Positions 56,228 to 64,000 of a stretch of 64,000 nucleotides of DNA are shown in pieces. Each line of letters opens with the position of its first letter. Within the stretch, counting starts at the first letter, position 1. Origin of the DNA: Rhynochetos jubatus. Its lineage: Eukaryota; Chordata; Aves; Eurypygiformes; Rhynochetidae. The translations under genes were made by a program, and so were the position numbers. Below the pieces are notes generated by a model that searched no databases, was not told where the DNA came from, and saw nothing but the letters and a program-made list of their open reading frames with translations. The stretch covers positions 4,082,157 to 4,146,156 of the forward strand of contig CM050676.1 of the NCBI GenBank assembly GCA_027574665.1, written 5' to 3'.

Positions 56228-56963
56228 GTTGTATGTTTTAGAAGCGCAGGTGCCTTTGTGCCCCAGCATCGGTCCCTGCCACGAGTTACTCAGCAGAGGG
56301 CTTTGCACAGCCTTGCAGCCAGAGGTGCCTCGCTGACAGAGCAAGCTGTTTAATGAGGAGCTGAGGGCCCACAGCAGGGAGGAGATAGGAGAGGGGTGGG
56401 GACTGCAGTGTGGGCAGCCACAAGGCAGGGAGGGGACAGGAAAAGAATTGAAAAAGAAAAGTAAAGAAAAGATATCACTGCACGAGCCAGAAAGTGCCAG
56501 GCAACCATCTCTTTTTATTGCCCATTTCCCAGCACAGCTCCACAACCTGGGGCCAACGCAGCCACCGGTGCCTTGTGGAATGGTCCTCACCTTCCCGGCT
56601 CTGGCTTGCCGAAGGTGCAGGGTGAGGTCCCCGTCGGGGCAGTCCCCCAGTGCCGGGCATCGGTGGGGATAAGCCCTTTTCTTATGCCACTCCCAGTGAC
56701 ACCGCTGGGGTGGTGGGAGCCGCTCTGGACCCTGGGCAGGTGCAGCCCCGTCGGTGTCAGCACGGCACGGAGCAGCTCCCGCTGCTGCTCAGCCTCTCGC
56801 TTGCACGCTGACCCGCCCCGAGCACTGTCCTTGCCCCAAAACTCCCGTCCCCTGGAGCAGCTGCACCATCAGTACCCACAGCCCTCGGGCCACAGAGAGA
56901 GATTCTACTGCTGCAGAGGAGGAGGAGACGAGAAGGAAGGAAAAGCCCAAAGTTCCAGCATGT

Positions 56964-57424
56964 TCTTAAGGGGGTTGCCCAAACTGACTCCTCTTCAGCC
57001 TGCAGCCACCCAGCACCCCCAGATCCCTTTCTGCAGGGCTGCTCTCCAGCCCCTCCTCCATCAGTTTAGACATCACTTTGTGCCCGGCCTTACTCTCTCC
57101 CGGCTGCAGGAGCAGCACTGGGACCAGTTCCATTGCCTGCCATTGGTCCTTGCCCAATCCTCTGCCGAGCTGCACAGACAAGCTCCATGGCTCTGCAAGG
57201 CCTCTTGTCCCTCAAGAGAGTCAACAGCACCTCCGCCCCTTTGCTGTCCTCGGCAACCTTGCCCATGGGGCATCAACTACTGCATCTGGACCATAGAACA
57301 AACACGGAGCAGCACTGAGCCTAGGACTGAACCCTGAGGAACACCGCTGCTGAACAGTTGCCAGTCAGATGGAGCCACTGTTGGTACAACACTTTGTGAT
57401 GTAGTGAACCTCTCCCTGCATCTC
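56964..57424 (-). mobile_element. CR1 LINE fragment, duplicate of 2040-2500
   Basis: Same antisense reverse transcriptase remnant with the GVPQGSVLG motif near 57314-57346. Confidence 0.7.
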
Positions 57425-57706
57425 CTGTGACCCTCCATGCCAGCACTGCAGGCCCGGGACTCGTTCCACCAAGGCCCACCAATGCCAAGCTTATCCCAGC
57501 GCCGGGAAAAGACCAAGGCTTGCCCCCACGGCCCTGAGAGCCGCCTGGAGGGGCCGGGGGCACCCCAGTGCCCCTTAACCCTTTCCCTGCCCGGAGGGGC
57601 GGGGCAGGTTCCTGGGGCGGGGCGGAACACGGGGAGCCCCCGCATTGTGACCTGGGACACCCCAGAGACTCCTTAGCAACCGCCAGCCACACAGCCAGAA
57701 GGCACC

Positions 57707-60435
57707 ATGGCGTGGCCACCGCGGCAGCTCCCACCCCGCCGCTCCCGCGCACCTCCTGCGCCCCAACTCCAGCCCACTTTTCTGCTCCCGGACACCTTCT
57801 ACCCCCCAGGTAGGCACCGACGCCGACCCCTGCAGCCCGGGGATGCTCTCAGGGGCCAGAGCAGAGCTGAGCCCTGGCCGTCACTCCTGTCTCTCTTCCA
57901 GGCTCAGCCAACCTGTGCCCAGTGCCCGGGCAGTGGCAGCCCTTCCCCACAGCCTGGGCACCCGCGGCGCGGAGGGCACCCGCGGCGCGGATGGCACCCC
58001 AAGTCCCCCGGGCATCACCAGCAGGTATGGCAGCCCTGTCCGCTCTGGCACCCGGACCCCTGCACACACTGAGCATCCCACACCCCCGGGAACCCCAGCA
58101 TCCCCTGCACCCCCGGCCCCTGGCACATATGGCACTGGGGTGCAGCAAGCCCGGGCGAGTGTCCGTGCCCTCGCCGGGGTGATGCCTGCCCACTACATCC
58201 AATTCCCAGGGGATTTCCCAAACACTTGGGGCCACATCTCCCGTTCCACCTCAGGGAAGCCAGCCCCCTCCCCAGTTAACAACCCCGGCCCACCCCGCGG
58301 GGAGCGCCCCGGCCACCATCTGCCCACGTGCCAGGCGCAGAGCTGTTTGGCGTCAGCCACCGGGGCCGGCTCAGCGGGTGCACCTGGAGGTTGCCCCCGG
58401 CCCAGCACGGCTCCCTCTCACCCTCCCAGGTCTGCAGAGGGCTCCATGCGGCTGCCTCTTCGACCCCCACCTCCTCCATGTGCCAGGGACGGGCACCGTC
58501 CACCTGCCATCGGCCTCCGCCACGCTGGGCCACGCTCCCGCTCCTCTGCCGGCTGCTGCCCTGTGGGTCCCTGGGGGCTACGAGACACCCCTGGCCTGGG
58601 CAGTCCCGGTGACCCCCCACGGCCAACCGCAACCCCTGGCCCCCCCAAACCATCAGGCCAGAGCGGTGGCCCCGACTCTGCTGCGGCCAACGTCCAGCCC
58701 CGGCTCCCAGCACATCAAGGGGCCGGCGGCACAAGTCAACATCTCCGGCCGGGCCACCGCCACAGGGGCAGCCCCGGGCAGCACCATCTGCCCGGGCAGA
58801 GACATCCCCCCCAGCCCCGTTGCTGCCCGGGACAACCACGGCCTTGGGGACCTCGAAGTCACCGAAGAGCAGCTCCTCGAAGAGGCCCTAAGGCTCTTTG
58901 GTTGCTCCCGGGATGTGCTGGGGGTCAGCGAGGGGGGGCCCAGCAGTGTCCCTGTGGCCGGGGACACTGGGGACAGCGGCAGAGGTGGGACAGCGGTGAC
59001 AACAGCGCCCCCGGCGTTGCTGTCATCAAGCCACGGCTCCGAGCCCACGGAGGGGCAGTTGAACATCGCCAGCGTGGCCACCGCTGTGGGGGCACCCCCA
59101 GGCAGCACCATCCCCCCGGAGAGAGACACCCCCTCCAGCCCCATCGCTGCCCGGGACAACCAAGGCCTTGGGGACCTTGATGTCACCAACGAGGAGCTCC
59201 TCGAAGAGGCCCTAAGGCTCTTTGGTTGCTCCCGGGATGTGCTGGGAGCCAGCCGGGATGGTCCTGGCCCTGTTCCTACGGCTGGGGACACTGGGGACAG
59301 CTCCAGAGAGGGGAAAGCGGTGGCCCCAGGCCCCCAGGAGTTGCCATCTTCCAGCCATGGCTCCCAGATCATCGAGGGACAGTGCAACGTCTCTGGCACG
59401 GCCACTGCCATAGGGGCACCCCAGCGGAGCAACACCCCCCTGAGCAGAGACATCTCCCCCAGCCCCATCGCTGCCCGGGACAACCAAGGCCTTGGGGACC
59501 TCAGTGTCACCGACGAGGAGCTCCTCAAAGAGGCCCTAAGGCTGACGGGTTGCTCCCGGGATGTGCTGGGGGTCAGGGAGGGGGGTCCCAGGAGTGTCCC
59601 TGTGCCTGGGCACCCTGCTGACACTGGCGGGGAGGGGAGAGTGGTGACCCCAGCGCCCCCGATGTTGCCCTCCTCCACCCACGGCTCCCAGCACATCGAG
59701 GGGCAGTTGAACATCGCTGGCACGGCCACCACCACAGGAGCACCCCTGGGCAGCAACATCCCCCCGGGCAGCAACATCTCCTGCAGCCCCTGTGCTACCC
59801 CGGAAAACCTGGGACTGTGGGACCTGGCAGATGACCTGGAAGTTTCCAGGGAGGAGCTGCATGAGGACACCCTAAAGCTCATCGCTTCCGCCCTGGAAAT
59901 CGAGGGGGTCAGCCAGGATGGAGCCAGCAACATCGCCCCGGGCCATGGCATCCCCTCCCATTCCGCTGATGCCCCCCACAGCCAAGAGCCTTGTGACCCG
60001 GCCGGAAACCTCGACCTGCCCGGGGAGGTGCCTCTGGAAGAGGCACTAAGGCTCTTTGGCTGCTCCCTGGACACCGTGGGGGGCAGCCAGGACGGTCCCG
60101 GCAGCGACCCCATCTCTGGGGATCCGGGTGACACCGGCACAGGGGTCCCCGACAGCGACTTCGACTCGCTCTCGCTGACGGATGAGCTGCTCACCCTCGC
60201 CGCCCGCGTCCTCGAGACCCCCGACGCCATCCTCAGCAACGAGGAATCCATCTTCTCCATGGAGCTGCTGGAGCCGTGGGAAGATGAGGCGATGGACCCG
60301 GCACCGTCCCCTCTGGCCGTGGCAGAGGAGCGGGGGAAGAAGCGGGGGCAGGAGCCGCGGGGGAGCACCTTGGAGGAGCCCCCCAGCAAGCGCAGGGCTC
60401 TGGCCGGCAGCACGGGGCTGGCAGGGGGGCAGTAG
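57707..60435 (+). CDS. PRR22: PRR22 copy F
   Basis: Exons 57707-57809, 57902-58024 and 58430-60435, coding for 743 residues. Exon 2 contains an 18-base tandem duplication (around 57961-57996) that adds six residues in frame. ATTAAA at 60534-60539. Combines APCGC with FDPH at the start of exon 3, HGSEPTEGQ in module 2 (private), SVTDEELLKEALRL in module 3 and STLEEPPS near the end. Upstream it has the CR1-containing spacer shared with copy A. Confidence 0.8.
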
Positions 60436-61814
60436 GCCCACGGCGGGGCTGGGATGGACCTGGGGGCAGCGGGGGTGGGGAGGAGGGGGGTGTTAGTGTG
60501 CAGTTAAAGAGTCTCTTTCCTTCCTTGTTTCCCATTAAAAGACTTTCCTCCAGAACCTCTCCGTGCCTCTGGGGTGTGGGGGGAGGGGGCACCGGGAAAC
60601 GGCACCCAAGAGCTGCCAAAGCCCCGCTGAGCCCCAGGTCGAGCCGGGGAGCCCCGAAGGGCACCGAGCCGTCCCCGGGGACGAGTCACCGCCAGCAGGG
60701 TGGGAATGGCGGGGATCGGGGGGATTCCCCTGTCCCTTCCCCATGGGAGTAGCCCTTTGGCAGGGAGCCAGCACAGGGGGGTCCCTGCAGGACTCACGGA
60801 CACGGCCCCACGCTGAAAGAAAGGTCTCTGGTGCCTCAAGAGTCAGAGACTCAGAGAGTTTTTGGCTGCAGAGGTTCTGCTACAAGATTCTTGCTTGCGG
60901 CCCACGCACCCCAGGCGCAGACTCCGAGGATCACCCACGAGGCGCCCGCTGTCCCCGTCACGCAGGGACTAGGGCCCAGGGAAGAGGCGGGAAGGAGTGT
61001 CCCACGTGCGTGGGGAGGACACGGCAAGTAGAGTGCAGGGAGCAGGGCTCAGGGTGTGCCGTCTCACACCAGACATCCAACATTCGACACCTCAGCTTGG
61101 TTTGGAGTCTGAACTTGGACTCCCAGAGCCAAGGCAAGGACAGACTTTGTACTCCAGCCACTTGCACGAGCACCAGCCCTCGCTCGCTGCGGTAGCAGGA
61201 CAGCCTCGGTACTGCAACCGTCGGCAACGTGTGGCAGCACCTCACATCTGGAGGTAGTTTGGGGTCGGCCACAGGCCATGCCAGAGGACAACCCCCGTCC
61301 CCAGAGACCAGGTGGCCTTGTCTCACGGCTCCTCCATCCACCCTTTCTCTGCAAAAAACCCACCCCCGGGGCCCTGCATCCCTGCACAAAGCTCCATCCC
61401 CTCCAGCTGCCAGCTGCCGAGAGGCAGAAGAGCCACCCACCCTCCCCAGGCTCAGGGAACCCCTCCCACGTCAGCAGACAAAGACCCCCAGGTGGTTTGT
61501 CCCGCTCCCTCCAGCCAGGCCCAGCCCTGCTCCAGCCAGAGCCCGGCGGGGACAGCAGCTGGGGTTACCCCCTCTTCACCCCGGCTCCCTCCCAGGACGT
61601 CAGCCGGGAGGTGCCCCAAAACACAGAGGCCCTCCAGAGCCACAGCAAGGGATGTCGCCTCTCCCGGCTGCCAGGACCGCACACCAGCCGCCTCTCCCCG
61701 CTCGGGGAGCCCCAACACGGGGGCAGCCCCCACCCTGCCCCGCGCTCGGCCGCTGCCCGGGGCCTCGGGCCACCCCAGCCAGCGCCAAGGGCTCAGGGCC
61801 TCCCTCTGTGCTGA

Positions 61815-61844
61815 GGACACGGACACGGACACGGACACGGACAC
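61815..61844 (+). repeat. (GGACAC)5 hexamer repeat upstream of DUS3L copy 4
   Basis: Five perfect units, the shortest of the four arrays. Confidence 0.95.
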
Positions 61845-61959
61845 GGAGCAGCGGCCGGCCCCCGGCTCCGGCCCGCAGAGCGGAAGCTGCCGCCGTCCAG
61901 CCTCGCTCCCCCGTCCCGTGGTGCCGGGCCGCCGGTGCGTCATCAGCGCGCGCGGCAGC

Positions 61960-63981
61960 ATGGCGGCAGCGGCCGTGGCGGCGGGGGTGGCGCTGGTCCG
62001 CGCGCGGTGAGTGCGGCCCCAGGGCTGCTCCGCTCCCGGCCCTGCCCCTCCGTAGCCCCCGGCCCTGCCCCTCCGTAGTCCCCGGTACGTGCCCGGCCCC
62101 GCCAGAGCCCCACCGGTCCGCGCCTGGCGCCTCTATCCCCTCCGCACGTGCCCGGCCTCCGCCCCACCCCCCCCTCCCCGCAGCAGACCCCTCTCCCCCA
62201 TCCCCCCGGGAACCCCGCTCCCCGCCGGGTGCGAGCGGCACACGGGCTCTCTGGCTCCGCAGGTTCCTCGCCTCCAAGGAGCAGTTCCATGCCTCCCTGC
62301 GGGCCAGGGCCGAGCCCGGTGGCCAGGCGGGTGGCGAGGAGGAGGAGGTGGGCAGCTGCCCGAGCGAGCCCCCCGCCAAACGGGTGAGGTCGGAGGAGTC
62401 TGGTCAGGCTGGGGAAAGCCAAGAGGATGCTGGAGCGGAGAAGCTGGAGAAGGAGCTGGAGAAGGAGCCGTGGGAGCGCAAGCGGGCCCGGGGGCAGAAC
62501 AAGAGGCGGCCATGCATGAAACCTGGCCCCTATGAGCAGCGCAGGCTGTGCCCGTGGGTAACGCAGGTAGGGTGTAGGGCCCCTGCTCCGCGCTGGGGCG
62601 GGGAGTTTGGGACCCTGGTGGGCTCTTCCTGCTCAAGGGCTGCCTTCAGTGCCGGGCAGGCAGGCGGAGGGCAGAGGTTTTAACCTCCTCTTTATTGTTT
62701 ACAGGGACGTGCAGAAATGTGCTCCTTTGGCCCACGGTGCCGCTTCCTTCATGACGTCGCCGAGTACATGGCTGCGAAGCCGGCAGACCTGGGGCGTAGC
62801 TGCGTGCTCTTCGAAACCTTTGGCAAGTGCATTTACGGCGTCACCTGCCGCTTTGGCCAGGCTCACCTCGGGGCTGGCCACCAGAACCTCGTCAACATGG
62901 CCTTGGCCAGGCAGTGGGAGGGGAAGGAGGTGGTGAGGAACAGTCTCTCCAAGGACCTCCAGCACCAGCTGCGCAAGAGGAAGTTCAGCTTCAGGAAGGC
63001 TGACGAGTACCTCCGTGATCTGGCCAAGGCCCACGGTCGTGGTGGGAAGGGAGGCCAAGCCACAGGGTGCCCTAGAGGGGAGCAAGAGGTGTCCAACTGC
63101 GCCACACGCCGTGAGGGCTTGGGAGACGGCCCCGAATGTCCTGTGCTAGCGGGGCAGGGAGAAGATCCCAGAGCAGGTGCCTTGCAGAGTCCCGGCCCCA
63201 CGGGTGGCGAGGAGGCTCCCTCCCTCCCAACAGTGGGCCCGGTGACAGATGAAGATACTGTGAAGCTGCGGTGGTGTGAGAAGAAGAAGGTGAGCAGTGA
63301 GGGTTTGGCCGAGGGCTGCTGTCTGTCGTGAGCTTGTCAAGTGGGTGAGATTGTGCTTGGGGAGAGGGAAGAGACCCCCGCGGGGCGAGAGGCAGGCAGG
63401 GGACAGAGCGGCCTGGGGACGCACGTGTTACTGTCAGGAGGGGAAGGGTGCAGGGAGGTGAGCTCTTGAGGCCATGGTGTTGTCCTTGGGGGGGTGAGAG
63501 CCAAGAGAAGCTGCAGCCCCTTGCTCGGGAAGGAGGGTGGGAGCTGAGCTGTCAGTGAGGGGGCAGATGATCTGCAAGGAGAGGCGAGGCTGGGGCTGGT
63601 GGTTTGTATGTACTGCACGGTGCTCTCCTTCCTCGCCTCCTCATCCCCTCCATCCTGGCATCCGTTAGCCAGGCTGGGCTCCCTCTCCATCTGTAACTGC
63701 TTGAGTTTTCTCCACGCTGAGCAGTGAAAACAAATCGAGCAGTTCAAGGTTCCGGTTCCTGTATCCAAACGATACATTCTCAGGGAATGGTTGAGGTTCT
63801 TGAAGTAAACTAGTGATTTCCTGGGTTTCCCACTGAGTTTGACCCAAGGCAGGTGATGAAATTGCTAACTGAAACATCTTCCAGTTTAACCCCTGCTGGT
63901 TCAGCTCTGCTAACATGCTTCTCCACCCCTGTTTTCCAGCTGGAGATCCAAGGCAAGCTCTACTTGGCTCCACTGACTACG
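61960..63981 (+). CDS. DUS3L: DUS3L copy 4, 5' part, running off the window
   Basis: Exons 61960-62006, 62263-62566, 62705-63289 and 63940-63981, in frame and without stops. The gene continues past 64000. Only 4 Glu in the acidic tract (62336-62347). Both CCCH fingers are intact (EMCSFGPRC and CVLFETFGKC). The intron between exons 3 and 4 is full length with no provirus, and exon 4 encodes [13 protein letters not shown], the start of the synthase domain. Intron 1 carries a small duplication of a CCCGGCCCTGCC stretch near 62035-62080. Of the copies visible here it is the best candidate for a working DUS3L, although its 3' exons cannot be seen. Confidence 0.85.
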
Positions 63982-64000
63982 GTAGTTGGATAATTCTTTC

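Larger units (their letters stand above)
54925..57436 (+). repeat. Second copy of window bases 1-2512
   Basis: Offset 54924 with scattered substitutions. It covers the DUS3L last intron, last exon, 3' UTR, spacer and CR1 fragment (56964-57424). The homology continues through PRR22 F (57707-60435) to the DUS3L promoter, with one 18-base insertion. It shows that the array also has a long-range period of about 54.9 kb. Confidence 0.9.

Noticed and set aside
1-64000. tRNA, rRNA or other structured RNA genes
   Set aside because: None was recognised by eye. The only tRNA-related sequence is the provirus primer site.

Overview
This is vertebrate nuclear DNA, almost certainly from a bird. It is very GC-rich, has short spliced genes, carries CR1-type LINE fragments and an old gammaretrovirus-like provirus, and keeps the neighbour pair DUS3L then PRR22, transcribed in the same direction as in mammals. 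No bacterial features are present. The species cannot be fixed from the sequence.

The window is an amplified array of two genes. PRR22 (proline-rich protein 22) occurs six times, all with open three-exon models: copies A (2783-5493, +), B (14911-17621, -), C (23952-26662, +), D (36072-38782, -), E (45114-47824, +) and F (57707-60435, +). DUS3L (tRNA-dihydrouridine(47) synthase 3-like) occurs five times in very different states: a terminal exon at 1140-1212, two copies cut off after exon 3 by a provirus (7048-8418 and 28205-29579), one copy with all 13 exons but an in-frame TGA (49348-56136), and a 5' part running off the right edge (61960-63981).

Layout. 1-2512 is the end of DUS3L plus spacer, and it recurs at 54925-57436. 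From about 2513 to 44840 there is a near-perfect tandem duplication with a period of about 21.16 kb. Each unit reads PRR22(+), DUS3L exons 1-3(+), provirus(+), inverted PRR22(-), CR1(-), and a decayed 3' gene end that resembles the DUF4795/QRICH2 family(+). A third PRR22 then leads into the complete DUS3L. Within each unit the inverted PRR22 and the next forward PRR22 form inverted-repeat arms of about 3.55 kb around a 5.25 kb spacer. The layout resembles the palindromic amplicons of sex chromosomes and other multicopy regions.

Main points of interest. (1) PRR22 open frames are kept in all six copies while DUS3L copies are broken in three different ways. (2) Avian PRR22 has multiplied its conserved LLEEALRLFGC element into a run of modules of about 108 residues. 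(3) The provirus-truncated DUS3L copies could encode a short zinc-finger-only protein ending in intron 3 and using an LTR poly(A) signal. They have also lost one zinc-binding cysteine. (4) Shared variants are scattered across PRR22 copies in a mosaic way, which suggests gene conversion.

Gene identities and comparisons with mammals come from recall of the families, with no database search. Exon limits come from splice consensus, reading phase and protein similarity.
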